Assembly: GCF_003285545.1 (NCBI RefSeq)
Contig: NZ_QLNV01000002.1
Span: forward strand, 248,001 to 312,000
Length of the DNA: 64,000 nt
Reading direction: 5' to 3'
Source of the DNA: Sinomicrobium soli
GTDB lineage: Bacteria > Bacteroidota > Bacteroidia > Flavobacteriales > Flavobacteriaceae
In this document: positions 52,418-61,554 of the stretch, one piece after another
Layout: each line of letters begins with the position of its first letter
Numbering within the stretch: position 1 is the first letter of the stretch
Position numbers and translations under genes: made by a program
The notes under the pieces: generated by a model
Databases searched by the model: none
Seen by the model: the letters and a program-made list of their open reading frames with translations, nothing else
Told to the model about the DNA's origin: nothing

Positions 52418-54655
52418 ATGAAAGGAATCGCTTATCGCTTTGTGCTTTTACTATTGTTGTTTCCCCTTATCGCATTCGGGGTACAGGGCAGCTATAGCAG
52501 TAAGGACACCGTGGAGGCCCGCCTGAAAAAAGCCTATGATTACAAAAACGGGCTTCAGTTCGGGATGGCGGTCAACGAATTGAATGTAGCTGTCAGGACA
52601 GCCGATACCTTAAGCCAAAGGGCCTTCTCCTACAAATATCTTTTTAAGGGATATTCCCTTTTCATAGAGCTCTACCTTGATTTTAACCTGGACAAGGACC
52701 TCGAAGTCTATGAGTTCCTGTGCGAAACCCACTTAAAACCCGGCCTGCTGGACGGGGGCGATGCCCGTTTTACAGCCTTAAAGGCCCTTTTGGCAGCACG
52801 CAAGGGAAATTTTGAAGCCGCTTCCGAAAATCTGAAAAAAGCAAAATCACTTTACGGAAAAGATGACGGAGATATCATTTTACATTACATCTGGTATTAC
52901 GAGGCAAGAATAGCCCTTCTGCAGAAAGAATACGACAAGGCCATCGACCTCTTTGCCCGTGCCTATCCGCTGGAAGACCCCTATGAAGAGGCCTACCTCA
53001 ATAGCGGAATATTGCTTTACCTGTCTGCCGCACACCTGAAAATGCAGCATTACGACCAGGCACTTTCATACGCAAGAAAAGCTGAAAAAACCCTGTCTGC
53101 CCATAACTTCCCGAGAATGGAACGGTGGAAAAACCAGCAAATAACTGCGGTTTTGCGGCACCGGGGGCTTCATCGCGAAGCAGAGCGCTACCAGCAGAAA
53201 ACCGATAGTCTGAAAGACAGGTATTTCAATCCGGCAACACTGAAATACATAGAGACCATCGGCAATCACAACACCTCGTTTTTCAAGGACAAGGTCATAG
53301 AAAAATACAAGGCCGAGACCCTGAAACAGGCCAGGCAGGTGAACACCTCCAAACTGATATCCATCTTTAGTTCGGTCCTGCTCATCATTATCGGGATACT
53401 CACCGTAAGCCTGTACCGGAACAGCAAGATAAAACTCAAGACCAACAGGCTCCTGCTCAAAAAAAACCAGGCACTACGAACCGCAAAAGACAAGGCCGAA
53501 AACGCCCTTAAGGTCAAGGCCCGTTTTTTGTCTACCGTAAGCCATGAGCTTCGGACCCCCCTGTATGCCGTAACGGGCCTTACTCACCTCTTACTCGAAG
53601 ACAACCCCAGGGAAAGCCAGAAAGAATACCTCAATTCACTCAAGTTTTCAGGAGAATACCTGCTGAATTTTATCAATGATATTCTGCAGATCAACAAATC
53701 CGAGGCCAACCGTTTAAAACTGAACAAGGCTCCCTTTAACCTGAAGCAGATGCTGGCCGAGGTAGCGGGATCACTGGAACACTCGGCAAGAGAAAACAAC
53801 AATGCAATTATCCTCAACATAGACGGGAATATTCCCGACAGTGTCACCGGTGATGCACTCAAACTCTCCCAGGTATTCATTAACCTTATCGGCAATGCAC
53901 TCAAATTTACCAGTAATGGTGAAGTCCGTATCACCGGACAACTGGTCTCACAGGAGAAGAATCATGTCAGGATACGTTTTGAGGTAAAAGACAACGGCAT
54001 GGGGATAACTGCCGAGACCATGCCCCATATTTTTGAGAGTTTCGCACAGGGCTCCACACAGATCAATCGCAAATACGGGGGCACAGGGCTTGGCCTTACC
54101 ATCGTAAAAAGCCTTTTGCACCTCATGGAAAGCGATATTGTAGTACAGAGTATCCCGGAAGAAGGCAGTACCTTCTCATTTGAACTCGACATGGAAACCT
54201 CCCGGGAACTCCCGCCCTCCTCCGGCCCTACAGAACAAGATACCGCGGTGCCCAGGGATGCAGTAACAGAAGAAACAGACTTTGAGAATATCCATATCCT
54301 CCTGGTGGAAGACAATAAGATAAACCAGATGGTCACCCAGAAAATGCTGTCTAAAAAAGATATTTCCTGCGATATTGCCAACGATGGGTACGAAGCCATA
54401 AAAATGGCAAAAAAGAAAAGCTATGACCTGATCCTGATGGACATACATATGCCCGGTATCAGCGGAATAAAAGCTACGGAGGAAATCCGCAGGTTCAACA
54501 AGACCGTACCTGTCGTTGCCCTGACGGCCATCTCCCTCGAAGACAATATGGACAACCTGTACCAGGCCGGATGTAATGACATTATTACCAAACCTTTTAA
54601 GCCCGAGGTCTTTTACAAAAAGATCCGGAACAATCTTCGTCTGAACAGGAAATAA
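52418..54655 (+). CDS. TPR-type hybrid sensor histidine kinase / response regulator
   Basis: A 745-residue protein: signal sequence (to about 22), periplasmic helical-repeat (TPR-like) sensor region (about 30-290), one transmembrane helix (about 313-332), coiled coil (about 340-368), HisKA with phospho-accepting His376 in STVSHELRTPL, HATPase with N-box IGNALKFTSNGEV and G-boxes DNGMGI and GGTGLGLTIV, and a C-terminal receiver with phospho-acceptor Asp675 (LILMDIHMP). There is no DNA-binding domain, so output goes through a partner protein or relay. It stands alone between gap and lpxK. Confidence 0.9.
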   Translation: MKGIAYRFVLLLLLFPLIAFGVQGSYSSKDTVEARLKKAYDYKNGLQFGMAVNELNVAVRTADTLSQRAFSYKYLFKGYSLFIELYLDFNLDKDLEVYEFLCETHLKPGLLDGGDARFTALKALLAARKGNFEAASENLKKAKSLYGKDDGDIILHYIWYYEARIALLQKEYDKAIDLFARAYPLEDPYEEAYLNSGILLYLSAAHLKMQHYDQALSYARKAEKTLSAHNFPRMERWKNQQITAVLRHRGLHREAERYQQKTDSLKDRYFNPATLKYIETIGNHNTSFFKDKVIEKYKAETLKQARQVNTSKLISIFSSVLLIIIGILTVSLYRNSKIKLKTNRLLLKKNQALRTAKDKAENALKVKARFLSTVSHELRTPLYAVTGLTHLLLEDNPRESQKEYLNSLKFSGEYLLNFINDILQINKSEANRLKLNKAPFNLKQMLAEVAGSLEHSARENNNAIILNIDGNIPDSVTGDALKLSQVFINLIGNALKFTSNGEVRITGQLVSQEKNHVRIRFEVKDNGMGITAETMPHIFESFAQGSTQINRKYGGTGLGLTIVKSLLHLMESDIVVQSIPEEGSTFSFELDMETSRELPPSSGPTEQDTAVPRDAVTEETDFENIHILLVEDNKINQMVTQKMLSKKDISCDIANDGYEAIKMAKKKSYDLILMDIHMPGISGIKATEEIRRFNKTVPVVALTAISLEDNMDNLYQAGCNDIITKPFKPEVFYKKIRNNLRLNRK

Positions 54656-54680
54656 CAGACCGTCAAAGAGGTCTACTGCA

Positions 54681-55694
54681 CTACCGCCCGCTTGTGTAAT
54701 CCGCAATAATCCTCTCAAATTCCCGCTGTCCGCCGAACAGGAACTCGGTCCTGATCCCCAGGTAGAAAAGGTTGTCCAGATGCCCTTCGAGCCGCGTAAA
54801 ATCTTTTTCAGTGGTCAATATCGGTTGTTTTCGGGCGAGGTTCCGAAGTTCACTTTCAGAAAAATCGTGATGGTCGGGATAATCCAGGTGCTCGAAATCA
54901 TACCCCTTTTCAGAGAGATAGCGGACCAGGGGGGCCGGATTCGCAATACCGGTTACCAGGGTAAACCGCTGCCCTCTCCATTGTTCCAGAGGGACTCTTG
55001 AATTCCCCGAACAGATCATACTGTCATAACCTATGGTGGTAAAAAACACCCGTTGCCGCTTAGCCCTCCCCCGTAACAAGCTGTCGGCTACGGCAAGACT
55101 CTCTTCCCTGCTCAGCGACGGCCGGCATTTGGTCACCACAATAAGATCTGCCCTCCGGACCTCCTTTACACTGTCCCGGAGATTCCCGGCAGGGAGAAAA
55201 AGATCATCGGTAAAAGGCTCGTCAAAAGTAGTCAGCAATATGTTAAAACCGGCCCTTACCCTTCGGTGCTGGAAAGCATCATCGAGAATGACAACCTCCG
55301 GGGACACCCCGGATTGCATGAGTTTCCTCACACCGTTTACCCGGTCCGCATCTACCGCTACAATGGCCCCCGGAAATTTGCGATGATACTGGAAAGGTTC
55401 ATCCCCGAGATCTCCCACCCGGGTATCCGCCTCAGCCAGTACAAATCCCCGGGACTTCCTTTTATATCCCCTGCTCAGCGTGGCAACGCGGTATTCGGGC
55501 AGCAATAACCGCAGCAGGTATTCCACCATAGGCGTTTTCCCGGTTCCCCCCACACTCAGGTTTCCCACACATATTACCGGTATTTCAAAAGAAACCGAAG
55601 GCAGTACCTGCCGGTCGTATAAAAAATTCCTAAGGTAAACAATACCCCCGTAGAGCAATGAAAAAGGCCATAATATTTTGCGAAGTATGCGCAT
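54681..55694 (-). CDS. lpxK: Tetraacyldisaccharide 4'-kinase
   Basis: A 337-residue kinase of lipid A synthesis that phosphorylates the 4' position of the tetraacyl disaccharide at the inner membrane. It shows a hydrophobic N-terminus (about 6-26), the Walker A-like CVGNLSVGGTGKTP, SRGYKRKSRGF, GDEPFQ and VVILDDAFQHRRVRAG with the catalytic Asp pair. It is convergent with the hybrid kinase gene, with only 25 bp between; no strong terminator was seen there. Confidence 0.94.
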   Translation of the reverse strand: MRILRKILWPFSLLYGGIVYLRNFLYDRQVLPSVSFEIPVICVGNLSVGGTGKTPMVEYLLRLLLPEYRVATLSRGYKRKSRGFVLAEADTRVGDLGDEPFQYHRKFPGAIVAVDADRVNGVRKLMQSGVSPEVVILDDAFQHRRVRAGFNILLTTFDEPFTDDLFLPAGNLRDSVKEVRRADLIVVTKCRPSLSREESLAVADSLLRGRAKRQRVFFTTIGYDSMICSGNSRVPLEQWRGQRFTLVTGIANPAPLVRYLSEKGYDFEHLDYPDHHDFSESELRNLARKQPILTTEKDFTRLEGHLDNLFYLGIRTEFLFGGQREFERIIADYTSGR

Positions 55695-55876
55695 GTATAT
55701 CAGATAAACCGGGTCTGTTCAATACTGCAAATTACGGTTAATTTTTTCACTTGTAAAGCACTTCCGGTTGTTCCGGACATTTACCGGTTACGAGGTCTCC
55801 CGGTTATCCGGTTAGTCCCGATACCCCGTATCCCATTAACTTAACAACAAATGTTATAAAATGGTAAATTTTATTA

Positions 55877-55884
55877 TAACTTTG
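55877..55884 (+). promoter_or_regulatory. -7 promoter element (TAACTTTG) upstream of the ECF sigma gene
   Basis: Exact TAnnTTTG match, 51 bp before the ATG at 55936; the upstream region is AT-rich but has no properly spaced TTG. Confidence 0.45.
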
Positions 55885-55935
55885 TGCAAAATCATATTCA
55901 CGATGTAAAAAGGGGGGATTTTGGGTTTAAAAATA

Positions 55936-56586
55936 ATGCGTTCGCCTTATAGTGTTCTCGATAACACCAATAAAACAGGGGCCGGAGAAAAAATTTTGGA
56001 ACCGACAGACATACAGCTATGGCAGGAGTTTCAGGCCGGTAGTGACACCGCCTTTGCCTTTATATACCGGAAATATGCATCGCCCCTGTACAGTTACGGG
56101 ATGAAACTGGTAAACAACCGTGAGCAGGTCATGGACGCCATACAGGATCTCTTTGTCGGATTGTGGGACCGGAAGGAAAAACTGGGCAAGGTAAGATCGA
56201 TAAGGTCTTATCTGTACAAGTCACTGCAGCGAAAACTGATTTCCGGGGCGTCGAAAAGGAGACTGTTACCACATTCCGAAGAAACCGAAATAGCCGAAAA
56301 CGGCAATGCTTCCTCCGTGGAAAGGAACCTGATCGAGAAGGAGACTTTTAACCGGGAGTTCAGGGCCCTGACCTCCGCACTGTCCAGGCTTGGCGGAAAA
56401 CAGCAGCAGGTCATCCACCTGAAATATTATGCCCAGCTGAATTATGAAGAAATTGCCGATGTGATGGGGATGGATAAAAAAGCGGTTTATAACCTTATGG
56501 CCTATACGCTTCAAACCCTCAGAAAATCTCTGGATATACTATATGTTCTCCTCCCCCCGCTTTATTTTCTTTATACCGGTTTCTGA
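55936..56586 (+). CDS. ECF RNA polymerase sigma factor with hydrophobic C-terminal tail
   Basis: A 216-residue group 4 sigma factor. Region 2 (about 30-95) carries FIYRKYASPLYSYGMKLV and DAIQDLFVGLWDRKEKLG; region 4 (about 135-195) carries LKYYAQLNYEEIADVMGMDKKAVYNLM. The last ~16 residues (ILYVLLPPLYFLYTGF) are strongly hydrophobic, which may tether the protein to the membrane near its FecR partner. The ATG at 55936 is preferred over the TTG at 55921. The order sigma - FecR - STN-SusC - SusD indicates cell-surface-signal control of the SusCD pair. Confidence 0.88.
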   Translation: MRSPYSVLDNTNKTGAGEKILEPTDIQLWQEFQAGSDTAFAFIYRKYASPLYSYGMKLVNNREQVMDAIQDLFVGLWDRKEKLGKVRSIRSYLYKSLQRKLISGASKRRLLPHSEETEIAENGNASSVERNLIEKETFNREFRALTSALSRLGGKQQQVIHLKYYAQLNYEEIADVMGMDKKAVYNLMAYTLQTLRKSLDILYVLLPPLYFLYTGF

Positions 56587-56844
56587 CCTGCACCCGGTTT
56601 CGTTCTCCCCAGCATATTTCCCCTTCTCTGCCATGCCGTACCAAAAACCGCTTATTTTCCTGTTGCCGAAAAATTCCACGAATAATCCAAGCCCCGTTCC
56701 GGGAAGAGATCTCTGTCCGGTCAATGGCAGATAGCCCCCCTTTTAAAAAAAATTCACTTTTTTTTCAGTAAAAATCCATTTTTCCTCTCTTAGTTATTAA
56801 AGGCCCCGAATATTGTCAATGATCTACAGCTACAGAAACAGTAA

Positions 56845-58080
56845 ATGAAGTACTCGGAATACACTACGACAGACTTTGTCAGGGATGAATATTTCCAGAA
56901 ATGGGTTTTGGACAGCGATGCCATGACCCGTAATTTCTGGGAACACTGGCTGCTTGAAAACCCGGAAAAGCGGAAAAGCGTTGAAGAGGCACAAAAATGG
57001 GTGCAGCTGATGGCCCGGAACGGGAAAGCACTTTCCCGGACTGATTTTAACAGCATGTGGCAATATGTTATCGAACACAGAAAAATGATGCCCCCAAAGG
57101 AACCGGAGAAAAGTATTTTCTTTTTACGGTCACGTCCCTTTCTGTTAAAGGTAGCCGTGGTCATAACGGTCTTTTTAGGGATTGCCGGCGGATTATATCT
57201 GGCAGGGATGTTCCCGGCCGAAGATCACGCTTCCGGGATACCGGCACAACAGATTACACTGGAGCTTCAGGACGGTACCCTGATGCCCATAGATGTAAAC
57301 AACAGCGGAGTGATCACTACCGGGACGGGAAAAAAGACGGTCAGTCAGCAGAAAAATGTTTTGGTGTACGACACCGGTGACAGTCTTTCCCATAAAGCGG
57401 AAAGCGAGACAGTATACAATACATTGACCGTTCCCTATGGAAAAAAGTTCGAACTGCAACTGTCTGACGGCACGCATGTTTTCCTGAACTCAGGGTCCGT
57501 ATTGCGCTATCCCGTAATGTTCTTAAGAGACAGCCCCAGGGATGTTTTTCTCGACGGGGAAGCCTTTTTTACCGTTGCCAGGGATAAAAAACGTCCGTTC
57601 ACCGTAGTGACCGACATTATGAAAACCAGGGTATACGGTACCCGGTTTAATGTGAACAGCTATAAGAATGAGAATAACACCTCTGCGGTACTGGTAGAAG
57701 GAAGTATAGGGATCTACAGAACCGGTAACGGGCAAGATGAGCCGGTGCTCATGGTGCCCGGACAACGGGCCGTACTTCAAAACGACACCATCAGTATCGC
57801 ACAGGTAAACCTGGACAAATACACGGGCTGGACCAGGGGAAAACTGATCTTCGTGGACGACCGCTTCGAACAGATATCAAGGGAACTGGAAAGACATTTT
57901 AACATCCGTATCGACAACCGGTATACCGCTTTAAACCACAAACAGTTTACCGGGACTTTTGAGAACGAATCACTGGAACAGATACTGGAAATTTTCAGGG
58001 AGCACACCCCCTTCAGGTATACCCTTGAAGACAATACGATAACCATAAAACCGGATAACCCGAAAAACGAGAGCCAATGA
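56845..58080 (+). CDS. FecR-family anti-sigma factor
   Basis: A 411-residue membrane protein: cytoplasmic region (1-95), transmembrane helix (about 100-122), a periplasmic FecR domain (about 195-285; PYGKKFELQLSDGTHVFLNSGSVLRYP and GEAFFTVARDKKRPFTV) and the C-terminal STN-interaction part (about 310-405; LIFVDDRFEQISRELERHFNI). It should relay ligand occupancy of the STN-type SusC to the ECF sigma encoded 258 bp upstream. It is longer than the FecR at 10823-11767. Confidence 0.9.
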   Translation: MKYSEYTTTDFVRDEYFQKWVLDSDAMTRNFWEHWLLENPEKRKSVEEAQKWVQLMARNGKALSRTDFNSMWQYVIEHRKMMPPKEPEKSIFFLRSRPFLLKVAVVITVFLGIAGGLYLAGMFPAEDHASGIPAQQITLELQDGTLMPIDVNNSGVITTGTGKKTVSQQKNVLVYDTGDSLSHKAESETVYNTLTVPYGKKFELQLSDGTHVFLNSGSVLRYPVMFLRDSPRDVFLDGEAFFTVARDKKRPFTVVTDIMKTRVYGTRFNVNSYKNENNTSAVLVEGSIGIYRTGNGQDEPVLMVPGQRAVLQNDTISIAQVNLDKYTGWTRGKLIFVDDRFEQISRELERHFNIRIDNRYTALNHKQFTGTFENESLEQILEIFREHTPFRYTLEDNTITIKPDNPKNESQ

Positions 58081-58109
58081 AACAGCATTGAAAAAATACC
58101 CTTGAAAAA

Positions 58110-58136
58110 GGGAACCCTTTGGCAAGTTGGGTTCCC
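58110..58136 (+). other. Hairpin between the FecR and SusC genes
   Basis: gggaaccc/gggttccc (58110-58117 with 58129-58136), perfect 8-bp stem with an 11-nt loop and no T tract on the plus strand. It may be a processing or attenuation structure separating regulator and transporter expression. Confidence 0.45.
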
Positions 58137-58183
58137 GTATCAAAGTGATTTAAGTACAAACAGACAAAAATCAATTCAAAGTT

Positions 58184-61100
58184 ATGAAAAAACCGACTAA
58201 CTCATGGGCGGATCGGTGTATTCCCATCCCCAAAATCGGCTTAAAGATGAAACTAACACTCTTACTCTTCCTGACGGTACTGTTCCAGCTGCAGGCCGGA
58301 CCGGGCTATGCCCAGAAGAACATTACATTAAACATGGAAAGAGCCACGCTCCTCCAGGTTATTGAAAAGATAGAGACGGTTTCCGATTTCAGGTTCTTTT
58401 ACAGCAGGAACGAACTGGATCTGAATACCAGGATCAACGTAAAACTGAAAGAGGAAAACATCATAAACACCTTAAAAGCAGTTTTTGCCAATACCCGGAT
58501 ACATTACAAGGTAATAGACACCCAGATTGTACTTACCAGGAACAGTGACAAGGACGATGTACCCGAAGTGAATGAAATACCCCGTACCGGGGTTCAGGAA
58601 CTCCAGGTGACGGGTACGGTAACCGATGCGGAAGGACAGCCCCTGCCCGGGGCCAGCGTACTGGAACAGGGCAGCTCACGGGGGACACAGACGGATTTTG
58701 ACGGGAATTTTGCCTTAACGGTTTCCGGGGAGGATGTTATCCTCGTGGTCTCCTATATGGGCTTTGTAACCTCCGAAGTTGAGCTGAACGGACAGGAAAC
58801 ACTGCATATCACCCTTCAGGAGGATGTGGCCAACCTGGAAGAAGTCATCGTTGTCGGGTACAGCGCTCAGAAAAGGGAAAGCCTGACCGGGGCCTTACAG
58901 ACCGTATCGGGTGACGATCTCAGAAATATTACCACACCTTCGGTTGAAAATATGCTGAACGGAAAGGCTCCCGGGGTATATGTTGCCCCCGGATCGGGAA
59001 AACCCGGGTCGAGAGGCGGGGTGGTTATCCGCGGACAGGCCACCTTAAGCGGAACAACGAGCCCCTTATGGGTGATTGACGGAGTGATCGTCGGTTCGGA
59101 TGCCGGCGACCTGAACCCGGACGATATCGAAAGTATGACCGTACTTAAAGATGCCGCATCTACAGCCATCTACGGTTCGCAGGGAGCTAACGGGGTGATC
59201 GTCGTAACAACAAAACGGGCCAAAACCGGAAAAACTTCTGTAAACGTTTCGTCCAGGATCGGGCTTAGCCAGCTTAATAACGGAAATCTCGAAATGATGA
59301 ACGGGGCAGAACTCTACCATTACTTTGCCTCATTTTCCAATGCTGACGAAATATCATTTCCGAGATGGAACCCCGATCTTCGAAACAGTAATTTTGACTG
59401 GTGGGACCTGGCGACAAAAACCGGTTTTACCCAGAATTACAATGTCTCCATTCAGGGAGGGACCGAAACCCTCCGTTCTTTTATGTCTGTCGGATTGTAC
59501 GATGAGGAAGGAGCCGTTAAGGGGTATGATTTCACCAGGTACAACTTCCGTTTTAAAACAGAGTATAAACCCTTTGAATGGCTGACGGTAAAACCTTCCC
59601 TGGTAGGTTCCCTACGGAAAGTGGAAGACCGGCAATACGATGTGACCGCCATGTACTCCAACCTGCCGTGGGACAGCCCTTATGACGACGAAGGAAACCT
59701 GGTACCCCACCGTTACGGCGGCTGGGTAAACAGTGCCAGCACCAATTACCTGTACGACCTGCAGTGGAATCATTCAGAGAACAGGAATTATGAGTTTATG
59801 GGAAACATGGACTTTGATATCCGGCTGACCGACTGGCTGACTTTCTCTTCTGTAAACAATTACCGCTACATTAATTATAAGGGAACAGGCTATATCGATC
59901 CGCGTTCCAACGGAGGTGAGAGTGTAAAAGGACGGTTAACAGATTACCGATTGGAACATACCCGACGGTATACCAACCAGATCCTGCGATTTAATAAAAC
60001 CTGGGGCAAGCATGATGTAAACGGACTGCTGGCCTATGAATTTAACGATTACCGGCGGGACATCCTGGATGTTTACGGTACCGGGCTTATTCCCGGTTTC
60101 GAAGTACTCGATGTGGTAGCCAAACCGGAACGTACCAAAGGCAGCAGAGATGAATGGGCCGTACAATCCTATCTTTTTAATGCCAATTATGCGTATGCCA
60201 ACAAATACCTGGCCCAGGTCTCTTTCCGCAGGGACGGGGCGTCCAACTTCGGGGACAATGCCAAATACGGGAATTTCTTCTCGATCAGCGGAGGATGGAA
60301 CATCAATAACGAAGACTGGTTTGAAGCAGACTGGGTAGATGCCCTGAAACTCCGTGCCTCCTATGGTTCCGTAGGGAATCGTCCGAGCGCCTTGTACCCC
60401 CAATACGACCTCTATTCCGTATCTAATGAGGAAAGCTACAACGAAGATCCGGGTGCACTGATCAGTCAAAAAGGGAATAATGACCTGACCTGGGAAAAAA
60501 CATACACTGCCGGTGTGGGTGTAGATGCCAGGTTATTCAATAATCGTGCACGGCTTACGTTCGATTACTATGTAAAGAACACCGATAATATCCTTTACAG
60601 GGTACCGGTCAGCGGTGTAACAGGGATTACCAGTATCTGGCAGAATATAGGCGAAATGGAGAACAAGGGGATAGAACTGTCTGTAGGCGGTGATATCATC
60701 CGCAATGAAGACCTGACCTGGAGCCTGGACGTGAATATGGGACATAACGTCAATAAATTGACAAAACTCTACAAGACAAAAGATGCCGGCGGAAATTATG
60801 TAGTGAGGCCCATTATCGTTGGAGATGACTCGGGTATTGCCGGCTCTGCACAGCGGATGCTGGAGCCCGGCCGCCCGGTAGATACCTATTACCTGAAAGA
60901 ATGGGCAGGGGTAAATACGGAAAACGGGATGCCCATGTGGTATGTGGTAGAACGGGACGATAACGGCAGGGAGATCTCCCGGACCACGACTTCGGATTAC
61001 GCGGAAGCTACCTTTGAAAAAACCGGGAAAGTTTCACCCGATCTCTTCGGGGGTATCTCCACGGCAGTGACCTATAAACAATTCGACCTGAGTGCAGTGT

Positions 61101-61543
61101 TCGGGTATTCCATAGGCGGAAAGATCTATAACTACTCCCGGCAGGAATACGATGCCGACGGTACCTATACCGACCGCAACCAGATGAAACTGCAACCGGG
61201 ATGGAGCCGCTGGGAAAAACCCGGAGATCATGCCACACATCCTGTGGCAAGGGAAAACAACCAGGACAAGGGGAATTCACCTTCTACACGTTACCTGGAA
61301 AAAAGCGATTTCTTTAAAATGCGGTCGCTCACGCTGGGATACAATTTTGATCTGAGCCAGTATAAGATCGATAATTTACGCATCTTCTTTACCGGGGAAA
61401 ACCTGTTTACCATTACTGATTACTCGGGGGTAGACCCCGAAATCCCGGTCAATGAAGACGACGGAACCATTCTGGGTACGGCAGGGCCTGCCGTATACCC
61501 GGCCACACGGAGATTTATGCTTGGATTTAATGTGACATTTTAA
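58184..61543 (+). CDS. SusC/RagA family TonB-linked transporter with STN domain
   Basis: A 1119-residue SusC homologue: long basic start then signal peptide (to about 44, PGYAQ), STN domain (about 47-112, NMERATLLQVIEKIETVSDF), carboxypeptidase-regulatory-like domain (about 140-215), TonB-box region LEEVIVVGYSAQKRESLTG, plug with IRGQATLSGTTSPLWVIDG and MTVLKDAASTAIYGSQGANG, and a barrel ending LGFNVTF. The STN domain is the signalling arm for the FecR encoded just upstream. The substrate is unknown because no enzyme gene is linked. Confidence 0.94.
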   Translation: MKKPTNSWADRCIPIPKIGLKMKLTLLLFLTVLFQLQAGPGYAQKNITLNMERATLLQVIEKIETVSDFRFFYSRNELDLNTRINVKLKEENIINTLKAVFANTRIHYKVIDTQIVLTRNSDKDDVPEVNEIPRTGVQELQVTGTVTDAEGQPLPGASVLEQGSSRGTQTDFDGNFALTVSGEDVILVVSYMGFVTSEVELNGQETLHITLQEDVANLEEVIVVGYSAQKRESLTGALQTVSGDDLRNITTPSVENMLNGKAPGVYVAPGSGKPGSRGGVVIRGQATLSGTTSPLWVIDGVIVGSDAGDLNPDDIESMTVLKDAASTAIYGSQGANGVIVVTTKRAKTGKTSVNVSSRIGLSQLNNGNLEMMNGAELYHYFASFSNADEISFPRWNPDLRNSNFDWWDLATKTGFTQNYNVSIQGGTETLRSFMSVGLYDEEGAVKGYDFTRYNFRFKTEYKPFEWLTVKPSLVGSLRKVEDRQYDVTAMYSNLPWDSPYDDEGNLVPHRYGGWVNSASTNYLYDLQWNHSENRNYEFMGNMDFDIRLTDWLTFSSVNNYRYINYKGTGYIDPRSNGGESVKGRLTDYRLEHTRRYTNQILRFNKTWGKHDVNGLLAYEFNDYRRDILDVYGTGLIPGFEVLDVVAKPERTKGSRDEWAVQSYLFNANYAYANKYLAQVSFRRDGASNFGDNAKYGNFFSISGGWNINNEDWFEADWVDALKLRASYGSVGNRPSALYPQYDLYSVSNEESYNEDPGALISQKGNNDLTWEKTYTAGVGVDARLFNNRARLTFDYYVKNTDNILYRVPVSGVTGITSIWQNIGEMENKGIELSVGGDIIRNEDLTWSLDVNMGHNVNKLTKLYKTKDAGGNYVVRPIIVGDDSGIAGSAQRMLEPGRPVDTYYLKEWAGVNTENGMPMWYVVERDDNGREISRTTTSDYAEATFEKTGKVSPDLFGGISTAVTYKQFDLSAVFGYSIGGKIYNYSRQEYDADGTYTDRNQMKLQPGWSRWEKPGDHATHPVARENNQDKGNSPSTRYLEKSDFFKMRSLTLGYNFDLSQYKIDNLRIFFTGENLFTITDYSGVDPEIPVNEDDGTILGTAGPAVYPATRRFMLGFNVTF

Positions 61544-61554
61544 ACGAAACAACG

